Assembly: GCA_037013685.1 (NCBI GenBank)
Contig: CM072891.1
Location: 3,727,501 to 3,791,500, forward strand
Direction: 5' to 3'
Length of the DNA stretch: 64,000 bases
Source: Acridotheres tristis
Taxonomy: Eukaryota; Chordata; Aves; Passeriformes; Sturnidae
The notes beneath the pieces were generated by a model. The model ran no database searches, was not told where the DNA came from, and saw only the letters and a program-made list of their open reading frames with translations. The position numbers were made by a program, and so were the translations under genes. How positions within the stretch are numbered: the stretch's first letter is position 1; every line of letters starts with the position of its first letter. Shown here piece by piece: positions 14,114 through 41,530 of this stretch.

Positions 14114-15869
14114 TCAAACTTGAAAGGAAAAGATGAATTAATAAGGGCTACTCGCTTCCTGTATCTTCCTCAGTTGAAAAAAGTCATTGTTCTTTAAGAG
14201 TTTTTCATACTTCATACAGTTCACCTTTATGAGAGCTGTGCCTTCTGAAATAATGCATCTCCAGTGAAGCATTATTTATTAGCAAGTTTGATTTTTCAGT
14301 CTGGATGTTTGAGCCTTTCTATCAGGAATTTCCTTTCTTACAGAAGGCAGCTCTCTTCCCATAAAACCATACCCTATCGCTTTATAGGTAAAAATACAAA
14401 GGAACAAAAATGTGTTCTGAATCTTTATGATGAATATGCATACTAGCTTCAGCAGGCTAACCATACTTACAGAAATAGGGAATAAAAAGTTGTAGCATTA
14501 GCTTTTGGATTAGCTTCCAAAGACTTTGCATGAATATGTTATTTTTAAATTTTTGCTAACATCAACATATCACTCTCCTTTTTCTAACTACTGGAGTTTG
14601 AGTCTAAGCTTTGTGTAGTGCCAGTTGAGTTTCTAGCACTAAAATAGACCTTTAGGCTTTATCACCTAAGTCTTGTAAACAAATTTGATTTGCATATGAT
14701 CGTTATTACAGGATGATATATACTGAATAAGAAATACTACTACTTAATTTTTCCAACAAGCATCAGTCCAGAGAGTTAACCTGTGATGGATGCTTCATTT
14801 CAGTTAATATCTTAGTTGACTTTGTTCTGAACCAGATTATGGAGTCTTTGCCAAAGAAAGCTATCATGGACAGACATCAAGCTGGCACAGAAGTGCTTCT
14901 AAACTACTTTGAGATTTGCCCTAGAGAGTAGCCTCAGATATTATTTATAAAGGGGCAGATCATTCAGCACAAGTAGTTACATTTAAAAAAAAATAAAGCC
15001 TAAAAAGCCACACAACAATGAATTACTCACTCACATGTATAAAGCAAAGTAGATGTGATACTCATTTATATTTTTACTGCTCTATAACCTATCAGAATTT
15101 TCTAATCTGTCTTCTTACTTATGATGGGTGAAGTTTGTCATCCCAGGTCTAATCCTAAAAAGGTGCTGAACTTCCTGAAAAATCTTGAAGGAAGACAGCC
15201 TCCATCTGACTTGGATGGATCAGGCTCTTTGAGTGAGCTAACTATGAATATGATAGATCAGGTCATGGTACCAATCCTGGTATCATAAAATATGAAACTG
15301 AAATTATTCCCTGGTGCTTTCCTGTAGACCACATGTTTTTAAACCTTAAAAAGATTTATTTCCCATTTTTCATACATAATCTGCCATATTCGTTATTTGC
15401 AATATCCCATAAAGAAATTAAATAGGAATTAAAGTCTGGGAGCATCATATCCATCACTGTGGTACAAACTGATGCCAAATTCTAGAAGTCATTTAGCTTA
15501 TTATGTAAAGGCAGTGGCTGTTTTCACTTTGTTTCACAAAGAATAAAGAAAACACAATACCCCAGAAGACTTTCAGATGTGTTTTTTCCTCTCCAAAGAA
15601 AAGGGTGGATGATAAAGCTACACACACCTTTTAATCTTCCACTTAGAGTTTTTACACATATATTCCTTGGCAAAAACCCCAGGGTCTTCTCTTTCCCCTC
15701 CCCTTCTCTCACCCCCTTTCCTGCCATCTCCCTTGCTATAACTCAGCTAACCCAACAGAACCAGTCAGTTTTAAATTTCAGTTGGGACCCCGGTGACCTG
15801 TTAATGAATCTACAGAGAGGAGAAAAACTCACAGTGTTGAGTTATGCCTGGTGTTGCTAGCTGACTTGG

Positions 15870-16260
15870 AGTCAGAAATGCTTGAAGCGTTAACGTAATT
15901 GCAAGAATGTGAAAAATGAAGCGTTGGGCTCCTGAGCAAAGCGAAAGGTCAAAGCAAGCCCTACACAAAACAAGTCTCTGGAAGATGGCCTCATTAGACC
16001 ATTAAATCAGCTTCTCCTTTTTCTCCTTTGTAAGATGTTTAGAGTGTTTTATTATCGGATACATTTAACTCTTTCCAGGGCAGGCGGAAAGTTGATCGGA
16101 CCTACTACATAATTACTAATCTTTAAAATAGTATTATACAGCATTGATTTGCATTTGTGGATCTGAACTAGGATAAAGTCAATAAATACTTGGTGGATTA
16201 CAGATCACTACTACTTTGGCTTGCCAGATGATCAATATGTTGTATAGCTTAGTTTTCTGT
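15870..16260. promoter_or_regulatory. Candidate conserved non-coding element, intron 7
   Basis: Non-repetitive sequence with many CpGs for its A/T content (AAGCGTTAACGTAATTG, AAAGCGAAAGG, TTATCGGATAC, GTTGATCGGACC) and homeobox-type words (CATAATTACTAAT, CATTAAATCAG, GATTTGCAT). This texture is typical of deeply conserved developmental enhancers; it is not aligned. Confidence 0.35.
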
Positions 16261-19260
16261 TGAACAAGTGAGGTGACATGCTAAGAACAACATAGACACT
16301 CACCACTAATAAAATTAGGATAATCTTTCAACATTTACTGCCTGAAGGCCCTTTACTTAACTCTTCCAATGCCAGCATGTTTCTAATAATACCAAACACA
16401 GACTAGATTAACCCTTTTGATGCCAAAGGGCAGTCATGCACTGTTGTGGAGAGACTGTCCTCCATAAAGAGACAAAATGCCTACACCTTTTGATTTGATT
16501 CAAACTGTAAGAATTATGGATGGATGGATTCTTCCAGGTTATAAATAGATCTACCTCATGCAGAGAAAGTCTGAAAAAAGTCATCACTCACCCAAATCCT
16601 TTCCATCTCCTCCCTCCCCAGAATAAAACAAAATAAAAATAAAATATTATAATTAAAAAAAGAATAATCACAGGATACACATCATACATTCAAAGCAAAA
16701 GCAGAAACCCCTGGAAAAAGTGCTCTCAAAAGCCAGAAGAGGCTAACTCTAGGATGAATCAATCTCTGCTGCCACCAGGCATTAGTGGAGAAGACTGTAA
16801 GTTGCTAATGTAACCCAAGACTCTCTAATGAGCTCCCATTTCCAAGAAATCCTTTGGGGCAAGTGGAATACTTGAAGCAGCATTTGTGGAAGCTCTTGGC
16901 AAAACTGCAGGAAAACCAAGTTGACCCAAATAAGTTACTGCACTGGAATAGCTCAAGAAGGCATCTCTCCTTCTTGGCATTGTCTGGGACCAGCTCACTG
17001 CCTGGGACCTGCTCAGGAATTATAAGATAAATTCTGCCCCCCTCAAGGAAGCCTAAGTAAAATTCAAGACGGACCTCACTCTCTTTACTCTTTCCCACAA
17101 TTGAGAGAGTGAGAGCAATCCAGAGCCATCTCCAATGGGAATTCTGCTGGTGTTGTAGAATAATCTTTCAGCTGCCAGCAGCTGAATGGAACGGTGATTT
17201 GCCACTGGACATCGGCTTCCCTTTAGAAGGCCCAGATGAGCACAAAGGGAAACATACTAGCAATGTTTTACCCTGCTAGACTGGACAGCACTAGTGACTG
17301 ATTTGGCCCCTCAGAGGTTGTTCCTCTTCTGCAGAAATGAGGAACAGGTTTGTTGAAATCATATATATTGGCAGAAACCAGTTTCCAAAGGAAAGTTGGT
17401 GCAGTAATCAACTGCTTTTTCTAATGCTTAGCAATATTTCCCAAGCACCCAGAGTTACATGGCAAGGGATCAGACTATGAAATGCAAGATCCCTAGATAC
17501 AGATACAAGGGGTTTCTTTATATCAAGCATGCCTCAGTGAAGGAACTTTTCTAATTTTTAAGGGGTTCCTGGGGCAGAGTGGTGATACAGGTGTGGGGAA
17601 ACTTCTTCCCTAGGGCTGGAATGAAGATGGCAGACCAATCAAAGGGATCATTTTTAAGCAGGCAAATCATCTGCTACACCAAGCACTTTAGCTACAATAT
17701 ATCATGTAAACATTTGATCGACAGTAAAGCCTATGGCCAGCCAATATGCTGTTTAGCAGTCAACCTCTCCCTATCATTCATTAGCTGTTGAAGCTGTAGT
17801 GGTTCTTGCTGGGTCTTGTACAGCTCCAGTTTAATCCCATAGCAAAAAATCCTTGTGACTCATTTTGGAGTTGGATCACACCCTATGCCATGGCTGCTTT
17901 CTATCAGCAGTAAGATTACAAATGTATAAACAATTCTTACAAATAGGAGACAAAACCAAACCACTCTACCAGAAACAAATTTAGCAAGTTCCTAGAATCA
18001 CAATGGGTGCAACACCAGATCATCAGGCAGATGAGGGGAACTAGCTCTGTGCCAAGCAATGGGCCATGTGAGAGATATGAAATCACATATCTCTTCTGCT
18101 GTCTAAGCATGGCAAATATCATGGAGGGAAACAGTCTGCAGCATGGGAATAGTCAAAGCAACTCTAGTCCTGAAGGCTTCTCCCTTCTCCAGTGTTGGGA
18201 TCCTGCAAGGCTAGTTGGACGTTAGCCCTGTCAATTGTCTCTGCAGGGCACATGGGGAAAAAGACAGGCAAAATGGTCTAGGTGTAGGAGAAACATCTCC
18301 TGGTGAGACCAGATCATAAGACCTTAAAGAGGTAATGTCTCTCTCACTGGGAGAAGCTGACCATGTTTTCAAGGAAAAACAAGAATGGAGTCTATCTTAA
18401 ATTCTGGACTTAAAAAAAATAAAAATAAAAATAAAAATAAATTTAAAAAAATTAAAAAAAGAAAAAATAAACTCTTGAGTCAAGATCCAAGAATGACAGC
18501 AGGCCATCTTTACCCAACGTTTAGCACTGGAGGCCTGACTCTTACACCTTCTGGAGCCACTTATTCTTCTAATGAGCACGTGTAAAACACTATCATAACA
18601 GAATGACAGCCTTTGACACTCTCTCAGCATGGATGCAGATGACCACACATAAGGTGCAATGCAGTAGGAAATAAAACAAAAAACCCTGAAATAATAATCA
18701 AATCTCCTGAACCATGAGAGGGTTTCACTCTATGTAGATACAGAAGATGTTTTGCAGTTCAGGTGTATCTCTATTTACCATTCAGAATTCAGATTTTCAG
18801 AAGCAGAAACAAATCTCTACAATCAAACATTTCAAGAAACATTTTTCTGTCTAATTCAGGGTTTGCTTCTACTTTATATAATTTAGCAGCTTCATAACTT
18901 CACATAGAAGTCTCTTTCTCAGATAAAACTACAGGTTAAACTCTCCATCTTTAATCCAACTCAAACAACTGCACCGCAGCTGGAGAGTATGTCTGTCATT
19001 GTATTTACTTACACCACACAAAAATAAACTGTAGATAACCAAATTTGTAAAGGAATTGGCAGAACTAATCAATTGTTATTACAAAGCTTGTTTGAAGATT
19101 AGATATTTTGCTTTGAAATAATAATAAAATGCAGCTAAGTGGGTTAGGAAAAGGAAATACCGTCTCCCTAACTTACAGCTGATTATACTGCAAGTCTGCC
19201 ACTCCATGTTTACTCTAAGGCAGATGTACTGATATAATGAAAAAAGCTGGAGTTATTTTA

Positions 19261-35067
<15,807 letters not shown>

Positions 35068-35205
35068 CAGTCTGCGCTCCAATAAACTCCTGGATGTGTC
35101 GTATATTTAATATCCCAGTCCAGCAAAGAAAGTGATTTAGAGTGAAGAAGAATCCTTTTTTTTTTGCAACCCACTTATAGACTTCTCCTATCCTCCAATA
35201 TGGGT

Positions 35206-35248
35206 AAATAATAATAATAATAACAACAACAATAACAACAACAATATA
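35206..35248 (+). repeat. AAT/AAC microsatellite
   Basis: About five AAT units followed by AAC/AAT units, about 140 bp upstream of the MEIS2 start codon, in the probable leader. Confidence 0.9.
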
Positions 35249-35276
35249 TAAAAAACAGTCAAGAACCACGATGAGT

Positions 35277-35353
35277 TTCTGTGTTTTCTTCTTTTTTTCT
35301 GTCTCTTTCTCTTTCCTTTTTCTGTCTCTCTTTTTCCTTTTTTCTTTCTCTAC

Positions 35354-35390
<37 letters not shown>
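35277..35390 (+). repeat. Pyrimidine tract followed by A35
   Basis: About 75 nt of T/C-rich sequence (35277-35350) and then 35 consecutive A (35356-35390). In the MEIS2 transcript this would read as U35 followed by a purine-rich stretch, which could pair with it. Confidence 0.9.
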
Positions 35391-35393
<3 letters not shown>

Positions 35394-35482
35394 TCAAGCC
35401 CCCAAACTGAAGGTTACGATCGGCCCGTCAGCAACCCACATGTAACCAAACTGTCGTGTCTCATGGCTTTTTGCCACTCCAG

Positions 35483-35492
35483 CTGTCAATCA
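35483..35492 (-). promoter_or_regulatory. PBX-MEIS/PREP composite site TGATTGACAG
   Basis: An exact match on the minus strand to the established PBX-MEIS/PREP decamer, which joins a PBX half (TGATTG) and a MEIS half (TGACAG). It lies about 415 bp upstream of the MEIS2 start codon. A given 10-mer is expected about 0.12 times in both strands of 64 kb, so the position beside the gene for one of its own partners is suggestive of auto- or cross-regulation. Occupancy is not shown. Confidence 0.55.
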
Positions 35493-35935
35493 AAGCCAGG
35501 GAATGTCAAGGTAGTGAATGAATGATGGTTGATGATGATGAAGAAGAGAGGAGGAATCTTTTTAACCCCGGTTTCTTCTTCCAGTAACTCCGTGCTCGGG
35601 TTTTGCCTTTTAGGATCGCTTATAGGGTTGTTGGTTTTGGTTTTGTTTTGTTTTTTTCAAAGTACTGTGAAGGGGGGTGGGGAAAGATGCGAAGAAAAAA
35701 TTGAATAGTTTGCAAAGCCCGGACTTCCCCCTCTCTCCTTTTTTTTTTTTTTTTTTCCTCCCGCAGGTATTTTGTCTCCCTCTCTCCCTCACTCCCCGGG
35801 ATGAGTGAGTGTCAGTAAGTGTTGGCAGGTTGGCTGCCGGCTGCCTTATAGAAGAGGCTCAGTTTTGCGGCGCTGATCGGCGGGAGAATGAAGTGACGGA
35901 ACCCGGAAGTAGTGGTGGCCATAGCCAGTCCTGCA

Positions 35936-36005
35936 GCGCGGCGGCGGCGGCGGCGGGGAGCGGCGGCGGGGAGCGGCGGCGGCGGGGAGCGGCGGGGCGC
36001 GGCGG
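35936..36005 (+). repeat. CGG-rich repeat in promoter core
   Basis: Repeated GCGGCGGCGG and GGGGAGCGG units. It is part of the CpG-island core and is GC-rich enough to hinder sequencing. Confidence 0.85.
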
Positions 36006-36168
36006 CGGGCGCGGGCGCGGGGCGGCGGGGCGCCCCAGCCGGCGGAGCGCCGGGGATGCGCAGCGCGGCGGCGGGGCGGCCGCGGCGCCGCGCGGGGGGA
36101 GCCGCGCAGCAGCCCCTGCCCCGAGCGAAGCACGGCGTGTAGGAAGGAGCGAGCGAGCGTGCGAGCGA

Positions 36169-36242
36169 GAGGGAGGGAGGGAGGGAGCGAGGGAGGGAGG
36201 AGGGAGGGAGGGAGCGAGGGAGGGAGCGAGGGAGGGAGGCAG
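36169..36242 (+). repeat. GGGA/GAGG tract with G-quadruplex potential
   Basis: Many GGGAGGGAGGGAG runs broken by GCGA. Several groups of four G-triplets with one-base spacers fit the G-quadruplex pattern on the + strand, which is the template strand for MEIS2. Confidence 0.85.
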
Positions 36243-36879
36243 GGGAGGAAGGACAGGGAGAGTGCGTGTGTGCGAGAGGGGGGAGAGGCAGGGGAAACTG
36301 CAGAGAGCGAGAAGAAAAGTGCGGTAGAAGCCCGGCCCCGGGTTGGTTCGCGCTAGGTTATTTGAGCAACGAAATACCTTCCGATTACCCGCGGTGTCGG
36401 GCGGCTGGCGGCGGCGGGGCCGCTCGGTCCGGTGGCGGGCTCTCGGCGCCGCCGAGCGCGGTGCGCGGGCCCGGGGGCAGCGGGAGCTACAGCGCAAGGG
36501 GGGGCCGCGCAAAGTTGCTGAGCCCCCGGCAGCGAGCCTGCTCCGGCCCGGCCAGCCCGGCTCCGCCGGCGCGCCGCGCTGCCAGCCGGGCTTCCTCCCG
36601 CCGGCAAGTCATGGTGCTTTTCTAAAAATTAATTTTCCAGGGCATGAAGAGAACGCCTCGTTCAAACCGTGCTGGGCACCGCTCTTCATTAAGTGATCGC
36701 TGCTATCAAACACGCTCTGGATGTCTTGAAGGAGGGGGGGGGGCGGGGAGAGGCGGAGGGAAGAGGGGGAAATCCCTTTTAGTTTTGCGATTAGGCTGCC
36801 AGGCTTTGTAAAGGGCTTAAAAACAAAGTCATGCTCAGTCTTTTGTAGGAGAGATCCAGATGTTATGTAGATTTCTGTT

Positions 36880-37080
36880 TGCATGTTCGTTTTGAGCGGA
36901 TCCGGCGGTGAGCGCAGTATTTACGTGTGTGTGTTGCTGGACTTTACCGTTTATCGACGTTGCGCTTGTGGAATGTATGCTGGAGTATTAGCTCGGTAAT
37001 GCCTTCTAATGGTAGTGCTAATTACAGTGGGGTTATTTAGCAAATTAAGTGAGATGATGCACCCCCCCCCACCCTTGAGT
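36880..37080. promoter_or_regulatory. Candidate conserved non-coding element upstream of MEIS2
   Basis: A dense set of CpGs outside the GC-rich island (GAGCGGATCCGGCGGTGAGC, TTTATCGACGTTGCGC) is joined to homeobox-type words (GTGCTAATTACAGTG, CAAATTAAGTG). Its position just upstream of the promoter island fits an enhancer. Not aligned. Confidence 0.35.
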
Positions 37081-39420
37081 ACCAAATGAACTTTTCCGAA
37101 CACACAGGCACACACACACGCGCGTTAATTTTGGTGCGTTTCTCTCGCCCAATCACTTCGCTGAAGCTACACCATGCCTTACCTCAGAGCAGTCAATTAC
37201 CAAAGCTACCCGGGATCATCAATCATGGGGGATGCTTGAAGTTTAGGGGAGGAGCGATGGTCAAACTATCGATTGCTGCAGTTTTGTCCTCCCCAACCCC
37301 CCACCCTCGTTCACGGTCCCCTGCACATAAAATCTAAAACAGACTATCCCGTTAATAGTGGAATTTATCAATGATTATGTACCCAGTTGTGAATGTGGCC
37401 TCATACATAGATGGCTTTTGAAAATACACGGCAGAAAATATATGATTCCGTTAGATTTTGGTTTGGTTTGCTTTTCGTGCTGATGATGTTGCTTTTCAGA
37501 GGTTTGGTTTTTTTTAACTTTAAGAAAATGACTCAAGGGGTAGTTATAGATATTTGGCCTGATTTTAATAGGCAAAGGGAATGAGCTCCAGAGGTCAATA
37601 AACCCCTCCAAAATGATGAATGATTGAGTACCTGTGATGATGATAGTGATTACCGGAGCAATTAAACAGTTTGATTAAATGAGCCATCATAACAATGATG
37701 TCTGCGGGAAATCAGCCCTCACGTATAAAGAAAGATAGTGTGGAGAGCTGACAAACGCCAGTGGGCATTCCTGCATGTTCCGCTAGCGCCGAGCCCTGCA
37801 GAGCAGGACTGTATTTACAAATATGAGGGGAATACGGAGAAAAGTCCCTCTCCTACTTTTAGCCAGAGTTGCACCCTGCTTTAAACCCGCCAGAAGCCGG
37901 AGAGCAGACACGGGTTTGTTTTTTTTCCTAGAGGATCTCCTCCAAGATTAAAGCTAGTCCTAAGTGCAACCGAATTGCTGTGACTGACTTTCACGGGACT
38001 GTAAAGAGAGGTGAGTAGAAGAGCCCTTAGTATGTAGATCTCTTTCAAGCAGTGGTTAAGTCAATTCATTTCGCAGGGAAAAAGCCAGTCTTCTTGTGCA
38101 GTATTTTATACTCTGTCGTATAAATCGGTAACGTAATTCAAGATATTCATGGTAATGAATGCTTGGCTAATCCTTTGGGTGCACGGAGACCTACAGAGCA
38201 GTAGGTTATGCAAATCCTTTCCTACTTTTACAGCTGTAGTTTTCTAGCAGATTTTTTTTAAGAGATCTAGTCATCGGTGAATGTTATTTGGGTTTTTTTT
38301 CCTTTCTTTCTTCCCCCTCCCTTCCCTCCCCCCCCGCGCCCCAAAGATGCCAGATTTCTCAACTTGCATGGAATCATTTGCTTGTGATGCAGCCAGCTTA
38401 GAGGACGTGGTTCAAATATTTGCAGCTTCCAAACTTGTTTTTTAAGCGTGGCAGTGCAAACTTAGAGCTTTGCCTCTTGAGATATACAAGTCTCTTCTAA
38501 AATAGTTTCAGTATCACCAAAGAAGAGGTCTTTCCTTATAAACTGGCTGTGCAAAAGTAATCTAGCTGCATTTAAGGCTCCATGCATTTCTTCAGACCTC
38601 AAGCTGTAAGAGAAGTTCATCAGTTTTCCTCTGTATAAGAAGTTAGATTACTTGGCTCCCATAGAAGAAATTATTTTATTGCTTATAATAGAATTTTAAA
38701 CCACTTTTTTTTTTCTAATTCTATTTTTCACAGAAGTCTCTGTAGGTCTCATCTCCCTTGACTAAGAAATTCTGAGAAAACAGACTAAAATCAAAGCCGA
38801 AAAAAAGCAGCCAAAGACTTTTGCAGTGTTCAATGCTATTCCTTTCAATTGTTTAATTTCCCCCCCACCCCCAAACTAATTAACCCCCTGCGTTGTCTTG
38901 CCCTGCTGTGCATGTTTGTAATCTGGGACAGGGACCAACTTAAAAAAAATATTTTAACTTGATAGAAAGTGAAATTTCATATAGTAAATGAAGATCTTTC
39001 ATGTTCCTCCGGTGTTTTTTTTTCCATGTGAAAAGAGTTGTAGCCTTTTTCCTCATCACTATCCCAGTGGATTAAAGCACATAGAGAGTGTGGTTTATAA
39101 AGCGCTACAGTTTAGCCATTAGAAAGGGATCTCAATTTAGCACCCTTAAGTGAATGTACTCATCTATTAACAAAGATGCTGGTTGGGAACTCGGAAGAAA
39201 ATGAGATACGTACGTGCAGAGGGTCAGGGCTTTCACATACTTAGGTGATTTTTTTATTTACTCCCCTTCCCAACTGGTGACATTTCTTTTTTTGAAAAAA
39301 AAAAGTAATTCGGGAAAATTAAAATGGCTAATTTCCATTTCTCCTGCATCACTTTCAGAGCGAGGGCTGTTTTCAGGAAAAGTGTGAGTTATGAGTCGGA
39401 GTGGTGTCTTTTTTGTTTGC

Positions 39421-39448
39421 TTTTTTTTTTTTTTTTTTTTTTTTTTTT
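39421..39448 (+). repeat. Poly(T) tract, 28 nt
   Basis: An uninterrupted T run in the upstream flank, with no recognisable retroelement body attached. Confidence 0.9.
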
Positions 39449-41219
39449 CTGATACATCGGCTCAAAAGTCCAAAGAGAAATGAGGTGTCCGGTATGGAAG
39501 TGCATCTCAGTCAACCGCCAGCTCCTTTTGCCGAGGCTGGAAATGGTTTTAACAGGCGGTAAAATTTCATCTTGTGGTGTCAAATTGGGGTCAGTTTGGG
39601 GTTAGCGCTCTCAGTGTCCGAGCGGGAGCTGTCCAGCTGTGTGGGGATTCATTAAGGGCAAAAGATCCTTTTCAAGAAAAACAATACAAAGACAATCAGA
39701 GGGCTAAAGATCCTCTTCAAATCGCATTTTACAAGTGCACCAGAACAAATATGGATGCTGAAACCTATTCCCTTCAAACTCCCAAATCGGCTTCTTAGCC
39801 CTCGGAGGGAGCGAGAGAGAAAATCCTCTAAAAGTTAAGAAGAGTCTGTTTTCAATCAGCCTTTCCGAAGTGTGGCATCTTAGTCCTTTGCTGGCTTTGA
39901 AACATGCCTCTCTTGCTTGCTCGTTACATCTCTCCCTCCCTCCCTCCCTCTCTCTCTCTCTTTTTCCACAGCTTTGCAAAAGCGGATGGCACAACAGGTA
40001 ATATTTCAGATTTCAAGAATAAATCCCACCGGAGATCTTAAACCGCTGTTTTGCACGCGCGTGTGCTCCTAGCACAAGATTTAATGCAAATAGAAAGTTT
40101 TTAGTAGGAAACAAGCTATGCTTGCACAAAATCCTATTGGACTCTGTAGCAAATTTTGAGCTCTCCTTGTAGGTGTTCCTCCGGTCCGATGGGTAATTTG
40201 GGCTAGATTTACTTTCCGGTTCTTAGCATTTGTGGAAAGCAACCTATTGCTAATCTGGTTTATTAAATTCGCATGGTTTAAATCCTCTTAACGTCCCTAC
40301 ATCTGTTAGGACAATTGACGCCTTGCTGCAGGGACAAATAACTTGAACCTTAATCTTGTTTGTAACTTTATTCAATGTTTGTTTGTTTGTGTGCTGAGTT
40401 CAAGTATTTTGGATGATGCCATTGTGTTCGGTAACACGTAGACTGCATTTGAAAGCAAAACTCCTCTTAGGCGGGTCAAGGATATCATGGAAGACAGTGA
40501 AAAATTTAGCATATTCGAACTGGCTTTTTATCTCTACCTAGGCAATGCATCATAATTAATGAAGAAAGCAATCTGCCTGTTAAAATGTGGACGCGGGACA
40601 TCACCGTGACACCCTAGTGAAATTCACGTGAATTTTACTTTTTGTTTTGCTTGCAAGGCGAAGTGAGGAGTTTAAATAGCACCTTTTTCTTTTTATAATC
40701 GGGATTGTACCACAGTTAAATTCCTACCCCCAAACCCGCTTTTACCAAACTCTCCTTTGCCCTTACGGTTGCTTTTTTACAACTTCAGTCACTTTTTGTT
40801 CGTCTCAGCACTCTTTGATTCGCCTCCGACTTCCCGCAGCTGCAAGACTTTCGAGGTCCCATCTCGGGTGCCCCTGTGAAATCATGCACGTTTTAGCTTC
40901 TGCAGATCACCGGGTTCATTTAGTTCCTCACCCTGATCCCCCCCGTCTGCCAGTAGTGTACTTCGCTTTTCAGCAATGTATTATTATTTGTCGAAAATCT
41001 TTCCAGTCCTGAAAGTCAATGGTAGCCCATCACGGTGAACTTTTCTTGACCTCGACTGCGGTATGACAGAGATCTTTGGGAGCTGGATTAGAAGGAGGTT
41101 CATTTACTTACCTGTTAACTTCGCTTTTTACTCTTTCTTCCACCCCTCCGCCCTTTTTTTTTTTTTTTTTTTTTTTTTTAAGAGGGAAAAACCCCAACCC
41201 TGCAGGAAACAAGAACGAT

Positions 41220-41530
41220 CGGGGGTCATCGTGCCGTGCCGACCCGGTTCCTGCGGTGCCTGCCCGGGCCGCGGGGCTGTACCCCGGCGCTGGCGGGCTG
41301 CCCCGGCCCGGGCGGCGCTGCCATCAGCAGCCCTCTAGCGCTATCTGGCGGGGCTCCAGCACAGCCCGCACAGCCGCGCACCGAGCCGGGCGCCCGCAGC
41401 GCCCTCGGCCCCGGCCCAGTCCCGCATCCCATCCCGGAGCGGCCAAACCCGCCGTGGGAAGGGGCAGAGAGACGAACCCCTCCGCGTTTGTGTCACGCGG
41501 GCGGGTGGGAAGCACCAAAGTCAAAGAAGA
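41220..41530. promoter_or_regulatory. CpG island 6 kb upstream of MEIS2
   Basis: About 310 bp of GC-rich, CpG-dense DNA within A/T-rich flank. It holds a CTCF-like word, GCGCTAGAGGGCTG on the minus strand (41328-41341). It could be an alternative or divergent promoter or an insulator; no transcript is visible from sequence. Open frames here are GC artefacts. Confidence 0.5.

Larger units (their letters stand above)
35068..35880 (-). promoter_or_regulatory. MEIS2: Probable MEIS2 5' leader and proximal promoter
   Basis: This lies between the ATG and the CpG-island core. On the + strand it holds, in order, an AAT/AAC repeat (35206-35248), a long pyrimidine tract (about 35277-35350), 35 consecutive A (35356-35390), a PBX-MEIS decamer (35483-35492), and a weak TATA-like CTATAAGG on the minus strand near 35846-35853. 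If transcription begins near 35.8 kb the leader is about 750 nt, but no start site can be read from sequence, so the leader/promoter split is inference. Confidence 0.5.
35880..36620 (-). promoter_or_regulatory. MEIS2: MEIS2 CpG-island promoter core
   Basis: A very GC-rich, CpG-dense block immediately upstream of the leader. It has a CGG-rich core (about 35936-36080), an ETS-type ACCCGGAAGT at about 35900-35909, and a GGGA/GAGG tract at 36169-36242. This is the typical TATA-poor promoter of a developmental regulator. The open frames seen here on both strands are by-products of GC richness. The transcription start cannot be fixed by reading. Confidence 0.7.
36621..41150. other. Upstream flank with candidate regulatory blocks
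   Basis: No gene was recognised. It has a CpG-retaining block at 36880-37080, homeobox-motif-rich sequence near 37600-37720 (repeated TGATGA and a TTTGATTAAATGAG), a 28-T run at 39421-39448, and complex blocks near 39980-40620. Confidence 0.7.

Noticed and set aside
35809..36512. Long + and minus frames (172 and 217 codons) in the promoter CpG island
   Set aside because: They are Gly/Arg/Ala- or Pro/Ser-rich translations of CGG and GGGA repeats, the usual artefact of GC-rich DNA with few stop codons.
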